A stretch of 64,000 bases of DNA from Lineus longissimus (lineage: Eukaryota; Nemertea; Pilidiophora; Heteronemertea; Lineidae), in contig NC_088319.1 of the NCBI RefSeq assembly GCF_910592395.1, forward strand, positions 1,924,001 to 1,988,000, in the 5' to 3' direction. Under the pieces are notes generated by a model, which was not told the DNA's origin, did no database searches, and saw only the letters and a list, made by a program, of their open reading frames with translations. The translations under genes were made by a program, and so were the position numbers. This document shows, piece after piece, positions 53,086 through 64,000 of this stretch; the first letter of the stretch is position 1, and each line of letters starts with the position of its first letter.

Positions 53086-55211
53086 TGTTCCCTTTATATT
53101 CTTGACCCTCTTCAGCAGAAAAAGAAACAATTTCAATTTGTTCTAAACACCTCTGCTCTTTTATTTAGCGCTTTTAGTAGAACAATTGATTTTTTTCTGG
53201 GAATTTAGAATTTCATTTTGACAAGCAGTAGTTACTTATTCATTCAGCTACTAATTTTATTCCTCGAGGTCAGTTTGAGGAGGAAGTCATTACTTTCTTC
53301 ACCTTGTTCATGCCATTCTCAGCTTAACTGTGTTTTACAACTTGCTATCATTTATAATTTGCATTAATGTATACAACCCCATGACCCAATTTGATTTGAG
53401 CAATCATAAGAACTATTTCAGTAAAAGCAAATAATGACAGTATTTTACAGATTAAATCATCTTATCACAAGTGTACGTATTTGAAATATCACAATGCATA
53501 TGACGGCAGTATTTGAATACTTCGTATTTGTTCATATTGAGTACTAGCATAGTACCCGTTCTGTGGACGGGGTATTGAGGGGATTTGTTTCCTGTAATGC
53601 ATGCCAATTTTGGAAGTCCCCAATACCACTGACGAAATTCAATGTATTGATGTATACATCTTGGCTCGGATTTCCTGGTCAAATTCGTCTTCCAAGCAAT
53701 TCCAAGTTTACATATAATTAAAACAACATTCCACATATAACCATAGATGACTTCCTACTACGAAAAACAACCTCTTCCCTCCCAATTTCGAGAACACTCC
53801 GGACAAACCTCACCACTTTCTCCTTTTATTGTATAGATTTCATGAAGCTATAAACAAATCATAGCAAACGACTTAATCATGTTTATCTCATGTGGTGCGT
53901 TAAGGGAATCAAACACGACGCTTGCAAATACCCATCCAACAGCAACGTGTCTGCATTCTTCATACAACTGAGCAGTTGTCCATATTTCCGCGCATAAATT
54001 TGGACAAGAACGTTGCCAAATGGTCAAATATCAGAATTTTCATCATTATTTAGTCACCACTTTTATTAGATGGTAGAATATTAACATCTATAAGTAAGTA
54101 AGTACTGAGTAAGTAAGTGAAATCAAATTTGAAAGGTGCTGTTTCCACTAAGAATGTAAAAGTTCAAGAGGGCCCCCCCCCTTCCCCACCACCTGATAGT
54201 CAATTATTTATTATCTCCGGATCATGCCCAAACCTGGCCACAGATGTCAAGTATCTCATTAACACAATCTGCAGAGACAACTGATTTGGCAATAACCACA
54301 GACAGTGCCTTTGTCCTTAAAGGTCATCTCTTTGACATTGAAGGCACAAAGTGCAACTATGATGACTTTGTTATTTTTCTCAGCATTCATATTTGTCACT
54401 GTCACGTTTTCACAGGTTGATGCATAACCTTGTTGACAGTGAGCACTTATTTTACCCTTGAAGTATTGTGGTAAGATCACAGCAAAAACCACTTCACAAA
54501 GCAAATAAAAGACAGACAACCCAATTATGTATCACACCCATCAAGATATGTGCCAATGTGGACCGAAACTCCCCCATATATGATGGAGCTCAAATGGATA
54601 GTCAAAGGTTATTACATGTTTTTGTCTGTATCCTTCGTGAGGCTTAATATTCCCTAAATTTGCAATCGCAGTCTGGTGACCATATTGGGTTGAGGTTGGT
54701 CAGTTGACAGCATTGCCTTGCAAGAGAGCCCTTAAAGAGATCCAGTCGTGACTTAAGTCTGTATTAAAACTAGCTGAACATAGTAAAAATAACTAAATTA
54801 GTGATTACCTCTTATGCACTTCATTGACTGGAGTCAGTAATGTTATGCAACGTTATACAACGTTACCCTGATGTCCAGCTCACATAAACAACTAGCAGAG
54901 GGGAACTTGAAACTGCTGATATTTATGAACGGAAGCTTATTCCAGCCTTAGGTTTTAACTGGGCCGTTCAAAACTCCTCATTTTTATAAGCGTTGCGCTA
55001 CAGGGTTCCTTTAATGCAGCAGACCAGACTGTCTAATATCGCAGTTAGAACTTGTGGCAATTTTTACACAATCTCAAGTCTGTCATGTCTGTGACACCAT
55101 GTGACAGAGGTTCAATGGTCTGACATGATCACAGGGATAAACACACTCTGCCAAAACCATGACACATATGTGTCTATCCAGATTGGTTAAGTGACCCCCC
55201 CCCCCCCCCCC
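53086..55211. other. Intergenic, no gene seen
   Basis: No recognisable gene. Small (TAAG)n-like stretch at 54090-54118; C tracts at 54173 and 55195-55213. Confidence 0.4.
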
Positions 55212-56400
55212 CCGACTTGAATATATAAAAATCCTTTTGTCACAATAACTTTTTATCACTAATATCAGTTTTTGAAAACATGACCTGACTGGTCCGCTTT
55301 GATCTGAAGGGTGAGACATGATGATGTGATCAAACTAGGAATTTATAATTTGGTATTTCAAATCTTGATTTTCGAATATTGAATTACAATTCTGGAGTTA
55401 GCTTTCTGGGCTTTTGTATAAACGACACCTTATTGAACCTGCTGGGGTGCCTTAGTGATGAAATATGTTAATGGCCTTTGAACGATCAGAAATGCTGGTA
55501 TTAATAAGATAAAACAAACTGAAAACAAAAAATACTGATATCAGCTCCATTTGGCCGCAATTTGTCCAATGTTTTGTCGATATTATAGGAGTTTATGGAT
55601 ACAGAAGTAGGTTATTTTTTTTCGTTTCACCTGGTACCAACTTGATCAAGTTTCAAGTTGTTTTGGGTCAAAATATCTTAAAGGGGAGTGTTTAGGCAAA
55701 GCTGTAAGTAGCCCAGGGATTACTGTAAGCATTGGTTCTGTACAGACAACGTTTAGTGATAATGTTAAAGGGGGACTATAGGCAGGAGCAGAGGGGCTAA
55801 TTTGGTCATCTTCAGGTGACTATTAAATATACACAGTAATGGTCCTGGGTCATGTCAGATTCAGCACTAAATATATTCCTTGTACAAGCGCGAATCATTT
55901 CTGTGAGATGTGAGAGACCTCTATCTTGCCTACCTAGCTGCTGCCTATATTGTCCCTTTAAAACCAAATCTAATATGGGTACGAGTGAATTTAGCCAAAT
56001 GATTTTCTCTTGAAACTGCTATCCTTAAGTAGATTTTCCCATGTTGATGTAAAAGTTTGGGAATTCCTTTTGCTTCAAAAGTGAAATTATTAAAAATTAT
56101 GAAATTATTAATGGTGGGGAAGAACACTGAGGAGTGTGCAGTGTCTTTGTTTCTTATGTCGCATTTCAACAATTTCATTGATTTATTTTGTTCAGAGAAA
56201 CTTTCTGCACTTGAATTAAGATCAAACCGGTTAAGATAATTGATTTCGCCAGCAAATGAATATAGTTCATAATGTCGGTTATAATTTGTGCACAGGAGAA
56301 AACTGCCAATACAACCTACAGATATATTGAGAGTTTTGAACCGAAACCTTGAATAAATGACCCTCTTATTCTTTTCATAGTTTTACCCCCCCCCCCCCCC
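55212..56400. repeat. Segmental duplication, copy upstream of gene B
   Basis: Matches 49655-50780. Contains family 1 MITE at 55769-55957 and the gene-proximal region. The TTAA at 56024-56027 is the empty site of the MITE found at 60018-60588. Confidence 0.85.
55769..55957. mobile_element. TTAA-flanked MITE, family 1, internally deleted
   Basis: TTAA at 55765-55768 and 55958-55961; lacks about 22 bp present near the 3' side of the 50158 copy (TTGGCGACTTAATG region). Confidence 0.75.
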
Positions 56401-56469
56401 CGTGGTCATTTATTGCCAAATCTTTCATCAATCTTCGGCTGGGAACTTTGCAGTATATCATCATCTTGC

Positions 56470-56471
56470 AG
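56470..56471 (+). other. Predicted splice acceptor of gene B
   Basis: ATCATCATCTTGCAG precedes the conserved coding block. Genes B and C match after this AG, but just before it differ by an 8-bp indel that is not a multiple of three, as expected for intron. The C tract lies upstream in the presumed intron. Confidence 0.65.
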
Positions 56472-59400
56472 GTTAAAACGGCATGCGAATGAAAAGAAAA
56501 GCCCAGGAGACAGTGAAGCTGGTTCCAGAAAGCGCAAACTCGAGAATAGAAACGACAAGCTTGCTTCGAACATGGAAGAAAATCAACGAGGACAGAGTGG
56601 ACTTGGAGCAGACAAGCAGGAGGGTCATGACGCCAAAGTCGATGGAACTGGAACAGGACAGGGTCACAGGAAACATAAAGCTGTGGTAACTGGAGATGGA
56701 GTTAAAATTGATTTGGAGACTGTTAATAGAGCCTTTCTTGAATTAGCAGAGAAAGGTCGTCCAGATACTGTCAAGATATTGATAGATGCTGGGGCTGATG
56801 TTAATGCCAAGGACATTAACAATGATATACTCTTGCTTGCATCAGCATCTGGAGGTCATTCTGATACTGTAAAGATATTGATAGATGCTGGGGCTGATGT
56901 TGATGCCAAGGACATTAACAATGTCACACCCTTGCTTGCATCAGCATCGGGAGGTCATTCTGATACTGTCAAGATATTGATAGATGCTGGGGCAGATGTT
57001 AATGCCAAGACCACTAACAATGACACACCCTTGCATTATTCAGCATCGGTAGGTCATTCTGATACTGTCAAGATATTGATAGATGCTGGGGCTGATGTTA
57101 ATGCCAAGAACACTTACAATGACACACCCTTGCTTGTATCAGCACGGGGAGGTCATTCTGATACTGTCAAGATATTGATAGATGCTGGGGCTGATGTTGA
57201 TGCAAAGGGCACTAACAATGTCACACCCTTGCTTGCATCAGCATTGGGAGGTCATTCTGATACTGTCAAGATATTGATAGATGCTGGGGCTGATGTTGAT
57301 GCAAAGGGCACTAACAATGTCACACCCTTGCTTGCATCAGCATTGGGAGGTCATTCTGATACTGGCAAGATATTGATAGATGCTGGGGCTGATGTTGATG
57401 CCAAGAACACTGACAATGACACACCCTTGCTTGTATCAGCACGGGGAGGTCATTCTGATACTGTCAAGATATTGATAGATGCTGGGGCTGATGTTGATGC
57501 CAAGAACACTGACAATGTCACACCCTTGCTTGCATCAGCACAGGGAGGTCATTCTGATACTGTCAAGATATTGATAGATGCTAGGGCTGATGTTAATGCC
57601 AAGAAACCTTACAGAGACACACCCTTGCATAAATCAGCACGGGAAGGTCATTCTGATACTGTCAAGATATTGATAGATGCTGGGGCTGATGTTGATGCAA
57701 AGGGCACTAACAATGACACACCCTTGCTTGCATCAGCATTGGGAGGTCATTCTGATAATGTCAAGATATTGATAGATGCTGGGGCTGATGTTAATGCAAA
57801 GAACACTGACAATGACACACCCTTGCTTGCATCAGCACGGGGAGGTCATTCTGATACTGTCAAGATATTGATAGATGCTGGGACTGATGTTAATGCAAAG
57901 AACACTGACAATGACACACCCTTGCTTGCATCAGCACGGGGAGGTCATTCTGATACTGTCAAGATATTGATAGATGCTGGGGCTGATATTAATGCCAAGA
58001 GCACTAACAATGACACACCCTTGCTTGTATCAGCATGGAGAGGTCATTCTGATACTGTCAAGATATTGATAGATGCTGGGGCTGATATTAATGCCAAGAG
58101 CACTAACAATGACACACCCTTGCTTGTATCAGCATGGAGAGGTCATTCTGATACTGTCAAGATATTGATAGATGCTGGGGCTGATGTTGATGCCAAGAAC
58201 ACTTACAATGTCACACCCTTGCTTGTATTAGCATTGGGAGGTCATTCTGATACTGTCAAGATATTGATAGATGCTGGGGCTGATGTTAATGCCAAGGACA
58301 CTGACAATGACACACCCTTGCATAAATCAGCACGGGAAGGTCATTCTGATACTGTCAAGATATTGATAGATGCTGGGGCTCATGTTAATGCCAAGAGCAC
58401 TAACAATGTCACACCCTTGCATAAATCAGCACGGGAAGGTCATTCTGATACTGTCAAGATATTGATAGATGCTGGGGCTGATGTTGATGCCAAGGACACT
58501 AACAATGTCACACCCTTGCATAAATCAGCACGGGAAGGTCATTCTGATACTGTCAAGATATTGATAGATGCTGGGGCTCATGTTAATGCCAAGAGCACTA
58601 ACAATGTCACACCCTTGCATAAATCAGCACGGGAAGGTCATTCTGATACTGTCAAGATATTGATAGATGCTGGGGCTGATGTTGATGCCAAGACCACTAA
58701 CAGTGACACACCCTTGCTTGTATTAGCACGGGAAGGTCATTCTGATACTGTCAAGATATTGATAGATGCTGGGGCTGATGTTGATGCCAAGAACACTTAC
58801 AATGTCACACCCTTGCTTGTATTAGCATTGGGAGGTCATTCTGATACTGTCAAGATATTGATAGATGCTGGGGCTGATGTTGATGCAAAGGGCACTAACA
58901 ATGTCACACCCTTGCTTGCATCAGCATTGTTAGGTCATTCTGATACTGGCAAGATATTGATAGATGCTGGGGCTGATGTTGATGCAAAGGGCACTAACAA
59001 TGTCACTGCCTTGCTTGCATCAGCATTGGGAGGTCATTCTGATACTGTCAAGATATTGATAGATGCTGGGGCTGATGTTAATGCCAAGGGCACTTATAAT
59101 GTCACACCCTTGTTTGCATCAGCACGGAGAGGTCATTCTGATACTGTCAAGATATTGATAGATGCTGGGGCTGATGTTGATGCCAAGGACACTGACAATG
59201 ACACACCCTTGCTTGCATCAGCATCGGGAGGTTATTCTGATACTGCCAAGATATTGATAGATGCTGGGGCTGATGTTGATGCCAAGGACACTAACAATGT
59301 CACACCCTTGCTTGCATCAGCATGGGGAGGTCATTCTGATACTGTCAAGATATTGATAGATGCTGGGGCTGATGTTAATGCCAAGGACTCTTACAATGAC

Positions 59401-59991
59401 ACACCCTTGCTTGCATCAGCATGGGGAGGTCATTCTGATACTGTCAAGATATTGATAGATGCTGGGGCTGATGTTAATGACAAGGACTCTGACAAAGACA
59501 CACCCTTGCTTGCATCAGCATGGGGAGGTCATTCTGATACTGTCAAGATATTGATAGATGCTGGGGCTGATGTTGATGCAAAGGGCACTAACAATGACAC
59601 ACCCTTGCTTGCATCAGCATCGGAAGGTCATTCTGATACTGTCAAGATATTGATAGATGCTGGGGCTGATGTTGATGCAAAGGGCACTAACAATGTCACA
59701 CCCTTGTTTGCATCAGCACGGGGAGGTCATTCTGATACTGTCAAGATATTGATAGATGCTGGGGCTGATGTTAATGCCAAGGGCACTTATAATGTCACAC
59801 CCTTGCTTGCATCAGCATCGGGAGGTCATTCTGATACTGTCAAGATATTGATAGATGCTGGGGCTGATGTTAATGCCAAGAACACTGACAATGTCACACC
59901 CTTGCTTGCATCAGCACGGGAAGGTCATTCTGATACTTTCAAGATATTGATAGATTCTGGGGCTGATGTTAATGCCAATTTAGCCCATTGA
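56472..59991 (+). CDS. Ankyrin-repeat protein lacking the nucleotidyltransferase (gene B)
   Basis: Coding starts after the acceptor at 56470-56471; the first in-frame ATG is 56572 (MEENQRGQ), while any further upstream reading depends on a TTG at 56413. An N-terminal charged region with KRKLENR (possible nuclear signal) precedes 33 ankyrin units on an exact 99-bp period (first AAGATATTG at 56773, last at 59941) with no indels. The frame stops at 59991, just after GADVNAN, where the array is joined to sequence that otherwise lies upstream of the genes (compare 55988-56027). Diverged ankyrin repeats and nucleotidyltransferase are absent. It may be a partial duplicate, a decoy-type ankyrin protein, or nonfunctional. 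Confidence 0.8.
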
Positions 59992-60017
59992 TTTCCTCTC
60001 GAAACTGCTATCCTTAA

Positions 60018-60588
60018 AGGCCACGACTCCTGCTTTTATGATTGCATGACATGTACAGATCCTCAAAGAGTAGACTTAAAGCTCCGCATTAAATCAAGTT
60101 TGATCAAAATTGAAGCACCCAGTCCAGAGATAAAGCAAAACTGTTTTGTTTACATGTTATGTAACAGCCTTGGTTAGGTATCTAAGTGAAGTCAGGCGGC
60201 AAGTTTACTGACATAGATCAGACTGATGTTTGATTTCTTACTATAATGGTATAAATTTGTCTGTATTGCCTTACCTTATTATAGGGTATATCGAATGTCA
60301 ATGAAAAACAGACTTCATATATCAATTTTAAGAGCATTCATTGATATTTGTCCTCCCAAGTAGGGCAATAGCCTGATCTACATCACAACTTTTGCTGAAC
60401 CCGCCGCCTGGCTCTAACAAGCCAGTTGCTGGCCTGATTAGGTAATCAAGTTGTCAAACACATAAATGGCTATATCTTCAAAATGGATGGAGCCAATTGC
60501 ATTGGGTTTTCTGTATTGTATAAAGTGTTAGGTACACTTTTGAAATCGTCTTCAGCAGAAAATGGCAAAATACCTGGAGTTATGGCCT
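60018..60588. mobile_element. 571-bp TTAA-flanked MITE
   Basis: TTAA at 60014-60017 and 60589-60592. Inverted ends AGGCCACGACTCCTG and AGGCCATAACTCCAG. The paralogous site at 56024-56027 is empty, confirming the boundaries. No coding capacity. Confidence 0.88.
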
Positions 60589-60592
60589 TTAA

Positions 60593-61045
60593 GTAGATTT
60601 TCCCACGTTGATGTAAAGGTTTGGGAATTCCTTTTGCTTCAAAAGTGAAATTATTAAAAATTATGAAGTTATTAATGGTGGGGAAGAACACTGTCACTGA
60701 GGAGTGTGCAGTGTCTTTGTTTCTTATGTCGCATTTCAACAATTTCATTGATTTATTTTGTTCAGAGAAACTTTCTGCACTTGAATTAAGATCAAACCGG
60801 TTAAGATAATTGATTTCGCCAGCAAATGAATATAGTTCATAATGTCGGTTATAATTTGTGCACAGGAGGAAACTGACAATACAACCTACAGATATATTGA
60901 GAGTTTTGAACCGAAACCTTGAATAAATGACCCTCTTATTCTTTTCATAGTTTTACCCCCCCCCCCCGTGGTCATTTATTGCCAAATCTTTCATCAATCT
61001 TCGCCTGGGAACTTTGCAGTACATGTGTATATCATCATCTTGCAG
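60593..61045 (+). repeat. Gene-upstream region, copy before gene C
   Basis: Nearly identical to 56028-56471, with a 6-bp insertion (GTCACT) near 60693 and an 8-bp insertion near the acceptor. It includes a shorter C tract. The AG at 61044-61045 is the predicted acceptor of gene C. Confidence 0.85.
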
Positions 61046-63860
61046 GTTAAAACGGCATGCAGATGAAAAGAAAAGCCCAGGAGACAGTGAAGCTGGTTCC
61101 AGAAAGCGCAAACTCGAGAATAGAAACGACAAGCTTGCTTCGAACATGGAAGAAAATCAACGAGGACAGAGTGGACTTGGAGCAGACAAGCAGGAGGGTC
61201 ATGACGCCAAAGTCGATGGAACTGGAACAGGACAGGGTCACAGGAAACATAAAGCTGTGGTAACTGGAGATGGAGTTAAAATTGATTTGGAGACTGTTAA
61301 TAGAGACTTTCTTGAATTAGCAGAGAAAGGTCGTCCAGATACTGTCAAGATATTGATAGATGCTGGGGCTGATGTTAATGCCAAGGACACTGACAATGTC
61401 ACACCCTTGCTTGTATTAGCATGGGGAGGTCATTCTGATACTGTCAAGATATTGATAGATGCTGGGGCTGATGTTAATGCCAAGAACACTGACAATGTCA
61501 CACCCTTGCTTGCATCAGCATGGGGAGGTCATTCTGATACTGTCAAGATATTGATAGATGCTGGGGCTGATGTTAATGCAAAGGGCACTATGAATGACAC
61601 ACCCTTGCTTGCATCAGCACGGGAAGGTCATTCTGATACTGTCAAGATATTGATAGATGCTGGGGCTGATGTTAATGCCAAGGACACTAACAATGTCACA
61701 CCCTTGCATCAAGCAACTAGAAGAGGGGATTTACAAGTAGTTGTGGGACTCATACTAAAGGGGGCTAATGTGAATCTTAAGAACAACCGTGGTGTGATAC
61801 CTATTCATCTGGCAGTAGAAGATAGATACATACAAATCATAAATGAACTAATGAACAAAACTGATTTAGCTGACCCTGGTGCACTCTCGATATTACACTC
61901 TTTATTACTGGAAACCGATATTGGTATGCTGAAGATTATGTGCCGCAATTCATCAGTCTACCGTGCTTGTGGCAATTACGGGAGGACCTTACTTAATGTT
62001 GCCGGACAACTCGGCTGCCATGAATACATTCAACATTTAACAACATGTGATGGATTCAAGGTTAATCACAAAGATCACTTTGGAAAGAGTTCACTCCACT
62101 ACGCCGTAGAGATTGGGAATGAAGAGACAATACATGAACTTCTAGAAGCTGGTTGTGATGTTCATGAATTAGACTTAGCACGGAAGTCAGTTTTGCACCA
62201 TGCTGCAATAAATGGACACTGCAATCTTATAGGATTTTTCATTGAAAAATATAGGTTAGATCCATATCAGGCTGATGTTGATGACAGGAACTGTCTCCAT
62301 TATGCTGTGATCTATCGAAATGAGGACGTAGTGGCCCTGTTGATGGAGAAATACAGTGATCCTAGGAAGGATGCAAGGGACTATCGAAACAAGACACCGA
62401 CTGACTACTTGCATCAGTGTGAAGAAGGCAGTTTGACATCAAAATACCTTCGAGGCTGGACATCAGGAGTTACTGCAATTGAGCTTGGTAACACCAAAAG
62501 TGATGATCATACTGCCGGAGAATGCTCTGATATTACAAATATTCCTGACTTGTGCAAAATTTCAGAACAACCATACATTGGGTCTGTAATGACAATCACA
62601 GGACACGATAATGTAAAATTTGTCAAATATGTTAAAGAAAAGGTGCGACAAGTTATAAAAGAGGTACTACCACAGATCACAAAAGTGGAGGTTATTGGGG
62701 TTGGAAGTTCATTTGAGGCATCAAAGCATGGCATGCCTGATGAATTTGATTTTTTGCTGAAGTTGGAACATATTCGTTTTGAAAAATCTGACAAACATGA
62801 AGGATATCAAAATATGAAGAATTCTAATCTTAGAGATGAATCTGTGGGACCTGTCATTGGGTCATATGGGATGTGGATGTGGAGCAGACTCATGGAATAT
62901 TGGAGTGATTGCGTATCAAACAAAAAGGCCACACGAAGTGATGGTGATCGCAGCTTCTGTATGTTATCGCCACCACAGAGACATCCTGATCGTAAAACCT
63001 GCACGACATGGATCTGGCTGTACAGTGATGAAATGTTTACCGACTTGCCAATATCAATAGACTTGGTGCCTGCCATTGAGGTTGACATGCCTCTAAAGAG
63101 AAACTGGGAATCAGCATTGATGATTTTTAAGAGAGAAGAGTGGAAACAACCAAAAAAGTACATAGTTCCTAAAATTCCATACAGGACCAGCACGGTAGCA
63201 CAAGACATTAAACCTGACGAACTTAATCAGATTGGGCGGGTATCCTACCCAACAATAGAGGTGGATTACCTCAAAGCTTTGGATAAACGGGTGAAGGCTG
63301 TCTTCATCACAGCAAAATGTGTGAGAAAGGCAGAGGTATGTGGCTTCAAAATTAAGATCAACAAGGGTGATATGGTATGTGGCTACAAAATTAAAAACAA
63401 CAATGTCAATATTAAGTCGGTCAGTGAGTTAGTAACCAGCTACAGATTGAAATCTGTATTCTTGCATCTGGTTGAACTGTTTCTGAAGTCAGACATGTCC
63501 CTCGGGAAAATGGTCCTGATGGTGTATGAACATTTAGAAAAGTGTCTCGAGAGAGATAATCTACCAATGCCCCTGAATAATAATGTCAATGTGTTGGCTG
63601 GGTCCAAGCTGAGTACAGAAGACAGCCTCCAGGTGACCAGGATCATGGCAAGGTTTGTCAGGCGTCTGTACGAGAGGGATGTCTCAGCTGAACAACGGGA
63701 GAGAGACCCAAGAGAAGAGGCTCAGGGACTAATGAGACTAAGAGCAGAGTACGAGCAGGAACTGGATGAATGGACTAAGACTAAGAGGGGTGGATCTTGG
63801 ATTGATCTGAGCAGGAAACCAACACTGAATCCAGTCCTGTTTCCAAAGCTTCCCAGGTAG
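61046..63860 (+). CDS. Ankyrin-repeat protein with C-terminal cGAS-like/Mab-21 nucleotidyltransferase (gene C)
   Basis: Coding after the acceptor; the first ATG inside the conserved block is at 61146 (an ATG at 61023 lies in the presumed intron). The N-terminal charged region is like that of gene B. Only four homogenised ankyrin units follow (AAGATATTG at 61347 to 61644), then the same diverged ankyrin repeats and nucleotidyltransferase as gene A. Catalytic acids: Glu at 62742, Asp at 62748, Asp at 63060. It differs from gene A in clustered patches after the EFDF motif and after the third Asp, and in the last 30 residues. The protein is complete from 61146 and shows no frame breaks. Expected role: ligand-triggered nucleotide second-messenger synthesis, by family analogy only. 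Confidence 0.92.
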
Positions 63861-63947
63861 TGACATTCAGTTACATCACACCAGTTTCTTCCTCGGTGTA
63901 GTTCAACCCTTTCTTCTGGAGACATAACCATGAACCTTTCAAAGCTG

Positions 63948-63953
63948 AATAAA
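63948..63953 (+). terminator. Polyadenylation signal of gene C
   Basis: AATAAA 88 bp after the stop codon, in the same context as gene A. Confidence 0.7.
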
Positions 63954-64000
63954 TGATAAATGCACTTAAGTCTATATGCTTGCAGCAAAAAGTCCTTATG

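Noticed and set aside
54734-55016. Another TTAA-flanked MITE between TTAAAGAGATCC and GGTTCCTTTAA
   Set aside because: Inverted ends match for only a few bases; could be chance.
56413-56471. N-terminal extension of gene B beginning at 56413
   Set aside because: It starts with TTG, crosses a likely splice acceptor and is not conserved in gene C because of an 8-bp indel.

Overview
The window is a stretch of animal nuclear genome, most likely from a marine invertebrate; the exact lineage cannot be fixed from sequence alone. The reasons are: a metazoan-type ankyrin plus Mab-21/cGAS-fold gene family with intron-like splice signals and AATAAA polyadenylation signals; a Polinton (Maverick); a Penelope-like element; a LINE tail; a tRNA-derived SINE; several MITE families; and many minisatellites and poly-C tracts in AT-rich noncoding DNA.

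Host genes. Three related plus-strand genes sit at the edges. Gene A (start of window to 4312, 5' end outside) has at least 22 almost identical 33-residue ankyrin units, then diverged ankyrin repeats, then a C-terminal nucleotidyltransferase of the cGAS/Mab-21 fold with its acidic catalytic residues. Gene C (about 61046-63860) has the same layout with only 4 homogenised units. Gene B (about 56472-59991) has exactly 33 units on a strict 99-bp period and no nucleotidyltransferase: its ankyrin array runs straight into sequence that elsewhere lies upstream of these genes, which looks like an unequal-crossover joint. A further copy of the upstream region near 50.4-50.8 kb has no gene attached. Together this reads as a rapidly rearranging family of ankyrin-fused cGAS-like receptors. 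The variable residues of the ankyrin units fall on the positions normally used for target binding.

Polinton. A complete element occupies 18625-37578, flanked by the 6-bp target duplication AACGTG, with 275-bp terminal inverted repeats. It encodes a protein-primed type DNA polymerase B (broken by an insertion), an integrase with chromodomain, a packaging ATPase, major and minor capsid proteins, an HNH-type nuclease and several membrane or unknown proteins. Three features stand out. (1) A roughly 29-bp double-hairpin repeat is scattered through the element in both orientations and several reading frames, inside genes, with compensatory changes in its stems. (2) The start codon is embedded in TAAATG in 10 of about 16 genes, resembling the poxvirus late promoter. 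(3) Each terminus is itself a 130-bp palindrome.

The rest. 4.4-18.6 kb holds a SINE, minisatellites, a decayed Penelope-like element (10.1-12.2 kb, minus strand) with two hammerhead-like motifs next to it, and TTAA-flanked MITEs. 37.6-56.4 kb holds a pogo-like MITE, a TGACTGAC-type minisatellite (43.1-44.0 kb), a 376-bp tandem array (45.0-46.9 kb), two pairs of segmental duplications (48.8-50.8 and 51.0-56.4 kb) and a truncated LINE insertion whose empty site is preserved in the paralogous copy. I saw no convincing host gene between 4.4 and 56.4 kb outside the mobile elements.
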